A stretch of 27,518 nucleotides of DNA from a virus: positions 1 through 27,518 of the IMG/VR virus record IMGVR_UViG_3300035698_004246. One strand, 5' to 3'. The notes below the pieces were generated by a model. It saw nothing but the letters and a program-made list of their open reading frames with translations. It ran no database searches and had not been told where the DNA came from. Position numbers and translations under genes: made by a program. Below, in pieces: positions 8,668 to 17,006 of the stretch (within the stretch, counting starts at the first letter, position 1; every line of letters begins with the position of its first letter).

Positions 8668-9137
8668 TGCATATACTCCCATTGTAAACCATAATTCAAA
8701 GCAATATTACTTCCATTTTGCCTTTTGATATTTACACCTATCCCTAATATTTCCATAATACCTTGTTTAATTCTTTCAGTTTCAATATTAATTTCCATTG
8801 CTGCACCATCATCAATCATCCATTGCAAAGATTCTTCACAATATTGTTGTGCTAAATCAAGAACTTCCGTTACTGTTTTTGATCTGTTTAGTAACCATAA
8901 CTTTGAACCAATTTTGTCATCTTCAATATCATTAGCAACCGTGTCACCCCACCAGCCTCTTTTATCATCACTACTTTCATCTGGGAGTTGATCATCATCA
9001 CTTGCTCTTCTATCTGTAAATAGTGACATATAAACAGCACTCTCAAAACCATTATCCAGTATAATATCACCGTTCTTATAATCAAAGTCACCACCATTAG
9101 TATCATTTGACCAAATAATTTTGATATCTTTTCCCAT
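8664..9137 (-). CDS. Mu gp46-like baseplate wedge protein (GP46/gpW-type)
   Basis: A 157-residue protein starting at ATG 9137 in a TAATG overlap. Family hallmarks are visible: an early GDFDYKNGDIIL strand pair, the ESAVYMSLFTDRRA segment, a DKRGWWGD motif (about 80-87), the KIGSKLWLLNR segment and a C-terminal LALNYGLQWEY-like ending. In Mu-like phages this small protein, equivalent to P2 gpW and T4 gp25, attaches the sheath base to the wedges. It ends in an ATGA overlap with the gp47 gene, which implies coupled synthesis. Confidence 0.9.
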   Translation of the reverse strand: MGKDIKIIWSNDTNGGDFDYKNGDIILDNGFESAVYMSLFTDRRASDDDQLPDESSDDKRGWWGDTVANDIEDDKIGSKLWLLNRSKTVTEVLDLAQQYCEESLQWMIDDGAAMEINIETERIKQGIMEILGIGVNIKRQNGSNIALNYGLQWEYMQ

Positions 9138-9349
9138 TAACTTATTGTTCCTGTAGTTGGTGCAGTTGCACCACCAGCCAGAACACCACTAGCCACACCA
9201 GTAACAACGCCAGCACTTGTTATATGGTCTATTATCCCCTTGCAAAAAGCTTCAAGATATGCGATATCACATTGTGCAGCAGCACCCGGAAGTATAGCAT
9301 CAAGATTAGCTTTTATTAATGCTGCCATTGCAGCCTCAGTCATGGCCAT
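9137..9349 (-). CDS. Small conserved phage protein between gp45 and gp46 genes
   Basis: A 70-residue protein starting at ATG 9349 behind a very strong AGGGGGT site. The first 45 residues are Ala-rich helix containing a LEAFCKGIIDHI segment, and the rest is a flexible Gly/Ala/Thr tail ending in GGATAPTTGTIS. Proteins of this layout are common at this position in phage baseplate operons, but I know no assigned function. A baseplate or spike-associated role is inferred from context. Its strong ribosome site suggests higher expression than its coupled neighbours. Confidence 0.75.
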   Translation of the reverse strand: MAMTEAAMAALIKANLDAILPGAAAQCDIAYLEAFCKGIIDHITSAGVVTGVASGVLAGGATAPTTGTIS

Positions 9350-9358
9350 AGTTACCCC

Positions 9359-9931
9359 CTAAGATTTAAAAGTTTGAAACCTAGTCTTTAACGCAGTAAA
9401 AGCCGCTAAGTTAATTATTGGTTGAACACCAATTCCTGTTGCTGTTGTAATAGCCTCTATTAATGTTATCAATTCTATCACTAAACTAACTAATTCCTCA
9501 GAACTATTTTCAATTTTTAATTTGCCAGATATTAATTCCAATTTAATTTTATCGGTTAACATCTCAATATCGCCATCTTTATTTAATAAAACTCTATGAT
9601 CTTTTGTTTTATCGATATGAGAATATAAAACAACCTCACCTTCTTTTAAATAATCAGGTCTATATCTCGGATCATGGATTTTATTAATTAATGCTAAACT
9701 TCTATTTGCATTTTGAAATAATAACAATGCTATCGAATCAGTCTTTGGATAGCTTGATAAACCATACTCCTCAAGCCTTTCAACATCTGTCAATGTTTCA
9801 TCAGCAAGACAAGACACTTGTAATCTTTGAGTATCACCTGTGTCATTTACTCTACTTACTACGCCCTTACCTATTAGTAATAAGAACTTATTTAATAACT
9901 GATTATATATATTCTTAATATCATCAATCAT
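9359..9931 (-). CDS. Mu gp45-like central spike / baseplate assembly protein
   Basis: A 190-residue protein starting at ATG 9931 (ATGA overlap with the gp44-like gene). The N-terminal half matches the gp45/gpV pattern: GKGVVSRVNDTGDTQRLQV, the LEEYGLSSYP segment, a PKTDSIALLLF strand, and the DHRVLLNKDGDIEM strand pair leading into a short beta region. These proteins form the trimeric membrane-attacking spike under the tail tube. Unusually, the C-terminus (about 148-190) is predicted helical and lacks a visible HxH iron-binding tip motif found in P2 and phi92 spikes. The tip may therefore be supplied by another protein. Confidence 0.85.
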   Translation of the reverse strand: MIDDIKNIYNQLLNKFLLLIGKGVVSRVNDTGDTQRLQVSCLADETLTDVERLEEYGLSSYPKTDSIALLLFQNANRSLALINKIHDPRYRPDYLKEGEVVLYSHIDKTKDHRVLLNKDGDIEMLTDKIKLELISGKLKIENSSEELVSLVIELITLIEAITTATGIGVQPIINLAAFTALKTRFQTFKS

Positions 9932-11130
9932 GAAACATAATCTCCTGCTTCAAATTTGCCAGTAAAAGAATTATCAAATGATGTTTTAACATCTTCATTG
10001 GGCTTCATGTTACCATCATAAGTTACAGGATCAACAACTGTTATTGTTGTTATTGTGCCTTCCGACTCAGTGTGTATAAACTCAACAGAGCTTATTAATA
10101 GATCAGTAAGAACATCAAAAGCCTTATCGGCCACCCTAACTAAAGAATTAATTGTCCAAGGTTTTCCATTGCTCTGCATCCAATCTTGAATTGTATAAAT
10201 GAATTTTCTTGATTGACCTATTCTAACATTTTTCACAATATGTACTCGGTTGTTACATGCTTCAATGTTGCTTGCACCTTCGTTTATAATAACTAATGGC
10301 CTTGTTCTATCAATCATACCATCAAGGGCATTTGCGGTATTAGATTTAACTCCTGAAATATCATTTGGGTTTTTTGTATCAAGAATCATTCCTTGACCTA
10401 AACACTTATATCTTGAAAATCGTTCTTTATTGTTTTGATGTTGTTGACCTGTTAGAATATTATATCCAGTTTGTAAAGTATCTTCCATGCTTTCATTGGA
10501 AGCGGCTTTAGCAATAGTCAGCTTACCATCACCATAACATAAAGGCATTACACCTTTTTCTTTACATATTGCACCAATAATATTTGAAACTTTCTCTGTT
10601 GGATTTATTCTAAAACTATAATCAGCAATTTTAGTATTCATAATTGATTCAACTGCACCATCAATTACAACATCAATATTAAACAGTTTACACATTGCAA
10701 CTATCATTTTTTTAACAGATATCTTCTTAAATTCTTTTGTAGCATCATCATAACAACAATCGACAAGATCGCTTGTTTTGTCTCTGCCTTTAATTTCAAC
10801 TACCCTATCGGTTGCACTATATCTAATATTTATTTCATCAATATAACCAGTAAGAATAATTTCGCCCTTAAATTCAATAACACATTCATTGCCTAATTTT
10901 ATATCCCAATTTAACGGTTGATCAGGGTATTTATCGGAAGCTGTTAACATGAAAGCACCACAAATATTATTCATTGATCTTGATACAACTGCGGTTTTCC
11001 AACCAAGGTAATTTTTCTTATTGACCTTTACAACTAGATCAACAAATTTATTATTCTTGTTTTTCTCTTTCAAACTCTCATTCGGAGTTGCATTTAAATT
11101 TGCTTTTTTTGAACTATTTACTATACCCAT
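9928..11130 (-). CDS. Mu gpP/gp44-like baseplate hub protein
   Basis: A 400-residue protein starting at ATG 11130 just after the N-like gene's stop. The segment LTGYIDEINIRYSATDRVVEIKGRDKTSDLVDC is the hallmark of the Mu gp44 / P2 gpD / T4 gp27-type hub, and WTINSLVRVADKAFDV near residues 320-335 matches the second tube-like domain. The hub closes the tail tube and carries the gp45 spike, encoded next with an ATGA overlap. Residues 1-30 are Lys/Asn-rich and look disordered. Confidence 0.9.
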   Translation of the reverse strand: MGIVNSSKKANLNATPNESLKEKNKNNKFVDLVVKVNKKNYLGWKTAVVSRSMNNICGAFMLTASDKYPDQPLNWDIKLGNECVIEFKGEIILTGYIDEINIRYSATDRVVEIKGRDKTSDLVDCCYDDATKEFKKISVKKMIVAMCKLFNIDVVIDGAVESIMNTKIADYSFRINPTEKVSNIIGAICKEKGVMPLCYGDGKLTIAKAASNESMEDTLQTGYNILTGQQHQNNKERFSRYKCLGQGMILDTKNPNDISGVKSNTANALDGMIDRTRPLVIINEGASNIEACNNRVHIVKNVRIGQSRKFIYTIQDWMQSNGKPWTINSLVRVADKAFDVLTDLLISSVEFIHTESEGTITTITVVDPVTYDGNMKPNEDVKTSFDNSFTGKFEAGDYVS

Positions 11131-11131
11131 A

Positions 11132-12595
11132 TTAATATGATAGTATTTTTACTATCCCTCCAGCAGGTAAAAATCCCGGGTGTATGACATTGTTTCTATC
11201 TATTATTTCTTGCTCTCTGCCTATGTCCTCATATTTATTGTATGCTAAAACAAAAGCTGGCATAATGGTAGCACCAATATCATAATTTTCTAGTGAAGGT
11301 AGATTCCTAGCAAGATAATTAATACTCTCAACAAATACCCTTCTAACCTCTTTTAAGGCCTGATAACTTTCATCATCAGCTAAAGAAATTCCAAACTCTC
11401 TAAAGCCTTCACTTGCTGCGTTATCACCTAATCTATCAAGTTGATCATCAATAGCATTAGTTATTAATTTTAATGTAGCACTTGCATCATCTTGGCTTTT
11501 ATAATCAATTCTTGACGCAACCTGACAAGCAAAGACTAGAGCCGTATTTTTAGTAAAATTAGTTATAAACTCTTGATGTACATAAAGTTGTGCGCTTTGT
11601 TTTGAGTTGATAGGTTCAAAATCAGCATATTCTTGAGAAGCCATATCAACAATATTACGTGTAATGGATTTTCCATATTCTGATGATATTGTCCCAGACT
11701 TAACAGTTGTGCTTTTAATGGCTCCACCTGAAAATTCTGTTTTACTACCGCTACATAAACCACTCACAGTATTATCAACAAAGTCACCTAACATTCCACC
11801 AACATTTTTAAAACCATTTAAAGAAGTCTTTAATGTTGCAGCAATCTGACAACCATCATTCATGATTGAATCAAAAGTTGATGCAGAGGCTTCATCTATA
11901 TAACTTAGACCGTTACTAATAACTGATCTAAGGCCACCACTAATAGCGTTCATTGCCTTGCGTTGTATAGCGTATAAAGATGTTACTGTTGTTGTGAGCT
12001 TAGTTAAATTACCAGCAACAGAATCTTTAATATTAAAACCCATTGCATCACTAAATATATTAGATGCCTTTTCACCTTCTTGATCAAGTAACTCTGTCTT
12101 ATCTGTTTTATCTTCTGGATATTTATTGTCACCAGCTATTACAAATGTCATTGTAAAGCGTGCAAGACCGCCCTGATTAAAACTTTCTACTATTCTAGCC
12201 TTTCCCTTTAGACTAACTTTTTTTTCACCTAAAAATGGGTGTATCAGTGTTCCAGCCCCTTCTTGATTAAGGGCATTTGTTAACTTGTCTCTTAATTTAA
12301 AATAATTAAAATCATTCTTAATATTTGCTATTACATACCCATTAATAGTAAACTCTTCCGCATCTTTACCTAAGTCCTCAGTATAAGGTTTTTCTCTGAA
12401 AGGGTACTGATGCACTATGTTACGTCTGCCTACCATAGTTTCAGAAGATGATACATAAAAATAAGCACCACGAAAAGATGCGGCCTTAACTTCGCCAAGA
12501 TCATTATTTGATTGACCAAAGAGATTATCACGCCATGATCTTTTTGTTGTTATAGAAGTTAAATCTTTATTTACAGCATCTAAAATGTTAGCCAT
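11132..12595 (-). CDS. Mu gpN-like tail/baseplate protein (DNA circularisation N family)
   Basis: A 487-residue protein starting at ATG 12595, overlapping the tape measure stop as TAATG. The N-terminal 160 residues carry the family core: SWRDNLFG, AASFRGAYFYV, GRRNIVHQYPFREKPYTEDLG and the GTLIHPFLGEKKV strand. In Mu, gene N lies between tape measure and gpP and is needed for tail assembly. The family name comes from an early DNA circularisation observation. The middle (about 180-330) is low-complexity helical; the C-terminal 150 residues are mostly helical. It probably links hub and tape measure. Confidence 0.9.
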   Translation of the reverse strand: MANILDAVNKDLTSITTKRSWRDNLFGQSNNDLGEVKAASFRGAYFYVSSSETMVGRRNIVHQYPFREKPYTEDLGKDAEEFTINGYVIANIKNDFNYFKLRDKLTNALNQEGAGTLIHPFLGEKKVSLKGKARIVESFNQGGLARFTMTFVIAGDNKYPEDKTDKTELLDQEGEKASNIFSDAMGFNIKDSVAGNLTKLTTTVTSLYAIQRKAMNAISGGLRSVISNGLSYIDEASASTFDSIMNDGCQIAATLKTSLNGFKNVGGMLGDFVDNTVSGLCSGSKTEFSGGAIKSTTVKSGTISSEYGKSITRNIVDMASQEYADFEPINSKQSAQLYVHQEFITNFTKNTALVFACQVASRIDYKSQDDASATLKLITNAIDDQLDRLGDNAASEGFREFGISLADDESYQALKEVRRVFVESINYLARNLPSLENYDIGATIMPAFVLAYNKYEDIGREQEIIDRNNVIHPGFLPAGGIVKILSY

Positions 12596-14367
12596 TAATA
12601 AACTCCCGGTATTGCAAACATATTACCTAAATAACTTTCTGCTATTACGTTAACTTTTGAACTATCATTAGCAGTCTTTTTGTCAATTCCAGACATCTTT
12701 AATTGTTCTGGTATCGATAGTTTAATATTTACATCACTAATGTTTTTACTTTCACCCATTACTGATATTGGATTCTGTTGTTGTTTTTGTAATATTGGAG
12801 ATGTATCAATATTAGAGCCTTTAAAAAATGACTTTGGTTTTTTATTTATATCCATATATTGTCTGTACAACGGCCCTTCAATACTAGATTCGGGTAATCT
12901 TGGGAGTTCAATTTTAGATAAATGACTTTCACCTATAAAATCTACATTAAACCATAGCGCTTTATCCAAAATACCTGCCATAGCTAGAAATGTCTTTAGC
13001 AGCGTAGGTGTCTCTTTCATGGTGAACATTGAATAGATACCCTTCCCAATGTCGTTTATAATTTCAAGTAAAATTCTGCCAGTTGTAATTATAGCTAATA
13101 CGGCTCCCGATACTGCAAGTACCTTAATTGTTAATGGTGTCATTGCTATAGAAAGGCCAGCCATAGCAACTGCAATTGTTCCTATGACAACACTTAGAGG
13201 CCCTAACGCAGCAGTTAGCCCAATTATAATAGATATTGCCTTTTTTGTTTCAGGATTAAGGCTTTCAAATATTTTATATAAACTTTGCAATTTATTTATT
13301 ATTTTAATAACAAAAGGGGCCAGCTCTCTACCTATTGCCGCTGCTAAGACTTGAACTGTTCCCCAAGCTCTACCAACTTGCGCTGAGAATCCTGTCATTT
13401 GTAGTTGTGCAGCTTTTGTTAGACTGATATTGTCTTTGTATACGGTGCCAATTATTTTCTGCATGTTAGCAATTTCTTTGCCACCTAACGCACTAATAGC
13501 TGTTAATGCTCTAATATTAGGTATCAACTCAGCTAATTGATCTGGTGTTTCTTTTGAAACCTTTGCTAGAGCTTTCATTGTTTTAACAAGACCAGCAATC
13601 CTTAGCTGGGTAGCTCCAACAGGAACACCCAAAGATTGCATCTTGTTTTTTAATTGCGCACTGGGAGATAATAATGAACTAAAGGCACCTCTTAATGCTG
13701 TTGTTGATTCTTCTGTGCTAAGACCACCTAAAGTTAGTTGAGAAACTGCTGAAAGTAATTCTCTGAAACCTACACCAGCATTTTTAGCAATAGGGGCAAG
13801 CTTACCAATATTGCTTGCAAGAGCTTCAACTGTTGTTTTACCAAATTTCTGAGCTGTAAAAAAAGCATCTGCAACATCAGTAGCGTTAGTTGTTTCTTTG
13901 CCATAGGCATTGACAATTGAAGATATACCATCAATAGCTATACCTAGTTTTGTAACACCACCAATTGCAAGTTTTTGCGCAACCTCGAATGTCTTTAATG
14001 AATCATCACTTAGACCTAAGGCTGAAATATTATCAAACATTGCTTTGTTAACATCTGCAATTGAAAACCCTAACTTAACAGCGTTGCCTTGAACTCCTTC
14101 CAACTGTTTGCCGTATTTAGATATTTCATTATCGCTTAAAAGAGTTTTAACAGTATTAAGACCTTTTTCAAGTTTACCAAATGCAGCAAGCGTTCCAGCA
14201 ACAGGAAGAGTTATACCAATAGTCATTTTCTGACCTATTGACTGCATACCACGACCAAAAGCTTTTACCTTCGCCCTTGTTAATGCAAGTTGTTTGCCTA
14301 CCTTTTTAAATGAAGCAGAAAAACGATCTATGAATGATAATTTAATACGTAATTGAGTATCAGCCAT
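12595..14367 (-). CDS. Tail tape measure protein (TP901 core type)
   Basis: A 590-residue protein starting at ATG 14367. An N-terminal basic coiled coil (about 15-45) leads into a TP901-type core (about 65-330) with LGIAIDGISSIVNAYGKET and GLSTEESTTALRGAFSSLLSPS segments typical of the family. Residues about 378-445 form several hydrophobic helices. It fixes tail length and passes into the cell on infection. At about 1.5 angstrom per residue the tail would be about 85-90 nm long, which is a short contractile tail. Its start overlaps the end of the frameshifted chaperone extension, as in other tail operons. Confidence 0.93.
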   Translation of the reverse strand: MADTQLRIKLSFIDRFSASFKKVGKQLALTRAKVKAFGRGMQSIGQKMTIGITLPVAGTLAAFGKLEKGLNTVKTLLSDNEISKYGKQLEGVQGNAVKLGFSIADVNKAMFDNISALGLSDDSLKTFEVAQKLAIGGVTKLGIAIDGISSIVNAYGKETTNATDVADAFFTAQKFGKTTVEALASNIGKLAPIAKNAGVGFRELLSAVSQLTLGGLSTEESTTALRGAFSSLLSPSAQLKNKMQSLGVPVGATQLRIAGLVKTMKALAKVSKETPDQLAELIPNIRALTAISALGGKEIANMQKIIGTVYKDNISLTKAAQLQMTGFSAQVGRAWGTVQVLAAAIGRELAPFVIKIINKLQSLYKIFESLNPETKKAISIIIGLTAALGPLSVVIGTIAVAMAGLSIAMTPLTIKVLAVSGAVLAIITTGRILLEIINDIGKGIYSMFTMKETPTLLKTFLAMAGILDKALWFNVDFIGESHLSKIELPRLPESSIEGPLYRQYMDINKKPKSFFKGSNIDTSPILQKQQQNPISVMGESKNISDVNIKLSIPEQLKMSGIDKKTANDSSKVNVIAESYLGNMFAIPGVY

Positions 14368-14772
14368 TTTGTTTCCTGTTTATAAAGTTTATACCGCTTG
14401 CCCAAAATAAAAGTTCATCTACTTCCATTTCCCACAATGACACTGGCTGAAAATGATAGAACTTAGCAAGATACCAAAGGACTTCTTTCCAATCCTTTGG
14501 TATCTTTACAAAAAATCCCCTATACCCCCTGCAATCTCAACTAAATCTGCAATATCCATATTCTCTTCAATTACATCTAGTGGAATATCAGTTAATGCAG
14601 CAACCAATGGAGCAACTTCACTAGGCTGTAATTGTCCACTCTCTCTACTGAATAAGTCGCTAGGTAATATTTTTAAATGCTTTGCTTTTAATCTTTTTAA
14701 AGTAACCTCTTTAACCTCTACGTTGATACCTTCCATTTCATAGTTGAATGGATACTTTAATTCAATTTTCAT
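14360..14772 (-). CDS. Tail assembly chaperone frameshift fusion (lambda G-GT type)
   Basis: This 137-residue product is made when ribosomes slip back one base at 14509-14515. The first 88 residues are the gp41-like protein, and 49 more come from the -1 frame, starting VKIPKDWKEV and ending RKQNG before a TGA at 14360-14362. Base 14509 is read twice. The extension has the W-L-F-W/F-x-x-E-L-x-F-W spacing seen in the second tail chaperone part (P2 GpE-type). In lambda the analogous GT protein recruits tube subunits to the tape measure. The -1 frame has no stop for 49 codons and ends inside the tape measure start, which supports the reading. Expression ratio is unknown. Confidence 0.82.
14468..14515 (-). 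promoter_or_regulatory. Programmed -1 frameshift signal: T TTT TTG heptamer plus hairpin
   Basis: The slippery heptamer at 14509-14515 sits in frame as GAT TTT TTG, followed at once by the TAA stop (14506-14508). A perfect 14-bp inverted repeat lies downstream: AAGATACCAAAGGA (14493-14506) pairs with TCCTTTGGTATCTT (14468-14481) around an 11-base loop. The base-pairing can start two bases after the heptamer, so the lower pairs probably open when the ribosome arrives. Both elements match the standard X XXY YYZ plus stem-loop design. Confidence 0.88.
14506..14772 (-). CDS. Mu gp41-like tail assembly chaperone (zero-frame product)
   Basis: An 88-residue protein starting at ATG 14772, with AAGGTAAGG upstream. 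It opens with a beta segment (KIELKYPFNYEMEGINVEV), followed by the KRLKAKHLKILP helix and a C-terminal acidic helical part ending IGDFL, as in the Mu gp41-type chaperone family. It lies between tube and tape measure, the expected position. Its stop codon directly follows the slippery heptamer. It chaperones the tape measure and tube subunits and is not expected in the finished virion. Confidence 0.88.
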   Translation of the reverse strand: MKIELKYPFNYEMEGINVEVKEVTLKRLKAKHLKILPSDLFSRESGQLQPSEVAPLVAALTDIPLDVIEENMDIADLVEIAGGIGDFL

Positions 14773-14779
14773 AAATACC

Positions 14780-14878
14780 TTACCTTCTTTTGAATAAATT
14801 AATTAGCTTTTCTTTAACCCATATAAAGGGTGACAATATTATAAATAGAATCATAATCTTTGGATCAAATCCTGACAT
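14780..14878 (-). CDS. 32-residue putative single-pass membrane peptide
   Basis: A short gene between tube and chaperone genes. ATG 14878 lies five bases after AAGGAG, and the TAA at 14780-14782 is followed by the chaperone ribosome site. The peptide starts MSGFDPKIMI, continues as a hydrophobic stretch (about residues 8-20, IMILFIILSPFIW) and ends in a basic Lys/Arg tail (KRR). That fits one membrane helix with a cytoplasmic basic end, or a short hydrophobic virion peptide. No family is recognised. The strong ribosome site and exact fit between two tail genes argue that it is real. Confidence 0.65.
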   Translation of the reverse strand: MSGFDPKIMILFIILSPFIWVKEKLINLFKRR

Positions 14879-14887
14879 ATTTACTCC

Positions 14888-15277
14888 TTATTGCACTGAC
14901 TCAACCCAATTAGGACCTTGGAATGTTATTGGTGTTTCACCTTCACCACCAGTTAATGAAAAATTTCTTAAACATGTCGCTTGTTGCATTGTGTATGCTT
15001 TTCCAGTTCCACCAGCTGATCTAAATATTACTGTTCCGTTTTCTCTTACAGAAGCAATATCACTCAAGCTAATATCATCACGATCCGTAACTGTTACCTC
15101 AAGTTGTGCCATAACTGGCTTATCAATATAACCATGTAACCCTGTATCACCATTTATTGCTTCAAGTTCAAAGTTTGGTTCACCTGAAACACCAATGCCA
15201 GAAGCTACCGCCCCAGCTTTATTTAAAAGGGTTACGCCATTTACTAAAACTTCAACTCTTCCTGTAATCCTAGCCAT
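14888..15277 (-). CDS. Tail tube protein (Mu gpM family)
   Basis: A 129-residue protein starting at ATG 15277 behind GGAGATAAA. Hallmarks are an N-terminal ARITGRVEVLVNGV strand, GEPNFELEAINGDTGLHGYIDKP, the KPVMAQLEVTVTDRDD strand and a C-terminal TFQGPNWVES ending. The length is typical of Mu-like tube proteins. It forms the hexameric-ring inner tube through which DNA passes. It follows the sheath gene by 9 bases. Confidence 0.93.
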   Translation of the reverse strand: MARITGRVEVLVNGVTLLNKAGAVASGIGVSGEPNFELEAINGDTGLHGYIDKPVMAQLEVTVTDRDDISLSDIASVRENGTVIFRSAGGTGKAYTMQQATCLRNFSLTGGEGETPITFQGPNWVESVQ

Positions 15278-15286
15278 TTTATCTCC

Positions 15287-16795
15287 TTATAGTATAAATT
15301 GTAATTTTGAAGCCAAAACTCTAAATTGATTTATCAAATCAGGTGGCAACAATACATTTACACGATTCACATCTGATAGTGATCTTTCAACCACCAAGTT
15401 ATCAATAAATTCTTGTAAGTTTTCAATTAATCCAATATCCCTAAGCTGAGTAAACAATGCAATAATCTCTAATTTAACAGTGCTTGGAGTTGCAATATTA
15501 CTTCCGGGTTGAACTGGGAATGTATCATCAGCAAGTTTAAACCTCGGAATAATAAATCTATTTAACATTCTAGCCTTGTATTGATATCTAAGTTCTCCTA
15601 TCGTTGCCATTGTCTCAACATCAAGATAAGCTGCATCAAGCGTACCAAGTGCATTGGTTTGATAAGTCGTTATGCAACGCTCAATCATAACACTGCCGCC
15701 GCTATCTACAATATAAGTTGCTATACCATCATACAATAATATATCTCTCTCGGCTCTGGTAAATCTATTCTCAACTGGTGGTGGTAATATACCCTTGAGT
15801 TTTAAAAATTGTAATGGTCTTGCTGGATCAATATTAAGTTTAGCCGCTGCAACTGCACCAAATGCAGCACCCCATTCTTCTGGTGATGTTGGTGAGTCAT
15901 AAACACCCGGCATAGTATTGAATGGACTATTTCTAGCATTACCAAGAGTGGTACAACTTGCTTGTGTTCCTCTTAAACCTGTGAACGCATGACCTTGAAT
16001 AGCTTCTAGTGGGCCATAACGATCTTCAAGTTCTTCTTCAAGCGAAGTTAGATTATCGCCATCAATGAATTGATTAATTATATAATGGTATTGTTCGCCT
16101 TCAATAACGCCCCATACATCAGCTACATCTGGATCAGTTGCGCCACCTTCCATTTCTGAGTATGTAATACCACCGTAATAGCCTAAAGGATCGCTTTGAC
16201 CAGCATAGTAATTAGCTCTAAAATCAATATAGTTTCCAGTAGTCCCGGAAACAACTGCGGAGAATATTACACTATTAGAAAATGTTGCTCCACCAACAGC
16301 ATTATAGCTTGCATGAACTGGCAGATATGAATTAAGGTTTACAGTTGTCTTAATCGCACTACAAACATCTGGATTACTATAACCGCTTACTAGTGTTACT
16401 GGCACTTGCGTTCCAGCTATCAATAAATTATAAACACAGTCACCTGTTACTGATAGTAAAGCTTCAAATGTAATAATACCACTTGCACAAGTTCCATCAG
16501 TTACACTTATTGCAATTGCATGAAGCTCTGTATTAGGATTAATATCTTTAAATACTGCACACATTCTAGCTATCGGTGATCCTGCACCAAAGTAGCCATT
16601 TGCAACATTGTCATTAGAGATTGATTTTATAACATCAGCACTTGCCGTTAATGCTGCATCACTCAATTTAGTTCCAATAATAAGAGCTTTATGTGGATTT
16701 TGTGTTAATCCTTGTAATGCTCTGCTTTTATCAACCTCAGTAAATACACCAGCTGTGCGTATAGAGGTGGGGATGTTATCAAAATTAATAGCCAT
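15287..16795 (-). CDS. Contractile tail sheath protein (Mu gpL family)
   Basis: A 502-residue protein starting at ATG 16795 behind GGAGTAAATAATT. The N-terminal FDNIPTSIRTAGVFTEVDKSRA is the Mu-like sheath signature. The C-terminal third, with VENRFTRAERDILLYDGIATYIVD, ITTYQTNALGTLDAAYLDVETMATI and RYQYKARMLNRFIIPRFKLADD, is the conserved contractile core. A variable beta-rich insertion (about 110-240) probably faces outward. The sheath shortens on infection and drives the tube and spike into the host envelope. Confidence 0.95.
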   Translation of the reverse strand: MAINFDNIPTSIRTAGVFTEVDKSRALQGLTQNPHKALIIGTKLSDAALTASADVIKSISNDNVANGYFGAGSPIARMCAVFKDINPNTELHAIAISVTDGTCASGIITFEALLSVTGDCVYNLLIAGTQVPVTLVSGYSNPDVCSAIKTTVNLNSYLPVHASYNAVGGATFSNSVIFSAVVSGTTGNYIDFRANYYAGQSDPLGYYGGITYSEMEGGATDPDVADVWGVIEGEQYHYIINQFIDGDNLTSLEEELEDRYGPLEAIQGHAFTGLRGTQASCTTLGNARNSPFNTMPGVYDSPTSPEEWGAAFGAVAAAKLNIDPARPLQFLKLKGILPPPVENRFTRAERDILLYDGIATYIVDSGGSVMIERCITTYQTNALGTLDAAYLDVETMATIGELRYQYKARMLNRFIIPRFKLADDTFPVQPGSNIATPSTVKLEIIALFTQLRDIGLIENLQEFIDNLVVERSLSDVNRVNVLLPPDLINQFRVLASKLQFIL

Positions 16796-16797
16796 AA

Positions 16798-16995
16798 TTA
16801 TTTACTCCTTTTCTCTGTTTTTTTCTCTTTTAATTCTGTTATAACTTCAACATCTCCACACTTAATTCTACGCCTCCAATAACGTCCTTCTGGCCCTGTG
16901 TAGGAAATGGTGTGATTATTAGTAATAAATTCTTTTGTTTTTGGGTCACGCACTTTTAACCCCTTACTTGGTTTAACTTTCATAGTAAATTCCAT
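16798..16995 (-). CDS. DUF2635 protein (Mu gp38-like)
   Basis: A 65-residue protein. I chose ATG 16995 because AAGGAGAG lies three bases upstream; a TTG at 17016 lies inside the previous gene. The pattern MKVKPSKGLKVRDPKTKEFI ... YWRRRIKCGDVEV matches DUF2635, a short beta protein always found just before the sheath gene in Mu-like phages. Its role is unknown; a tail assembly role is likely from its fixed place. The C-terminus is a Lys/Glu-rich tail. Confidence 0.85.
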   Translation of the reverse strand: MEFTMKVKPSKGLKVRDPKTKEFITNNHTISYTGPEGRYWRRRIKCGDVEVITELKEKKTEKRSK

Positions 16996-16998
16996 ATT

Positions 16999-17006
16999 CT
17001 CTCCTT
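16999..17006 (-). promoter_or_regulatory. Shine-Dalgarno site setting the DUF2635 start
   Basis: AAGGAGAG on the minus strand, three bases before ATG 16995 and two bases after the gp37 stop region. It supports the shorter protein over a start at TTG 17016. Confidence 0.7.

Noticed and set aside
14363-14509. A +1/-2 frameshift product at the chaperone stop
   Set aside because: That frame closes after a few codons beyond the stop, while the -1 frame is open for 49 codons and looks like a chaperone extension.
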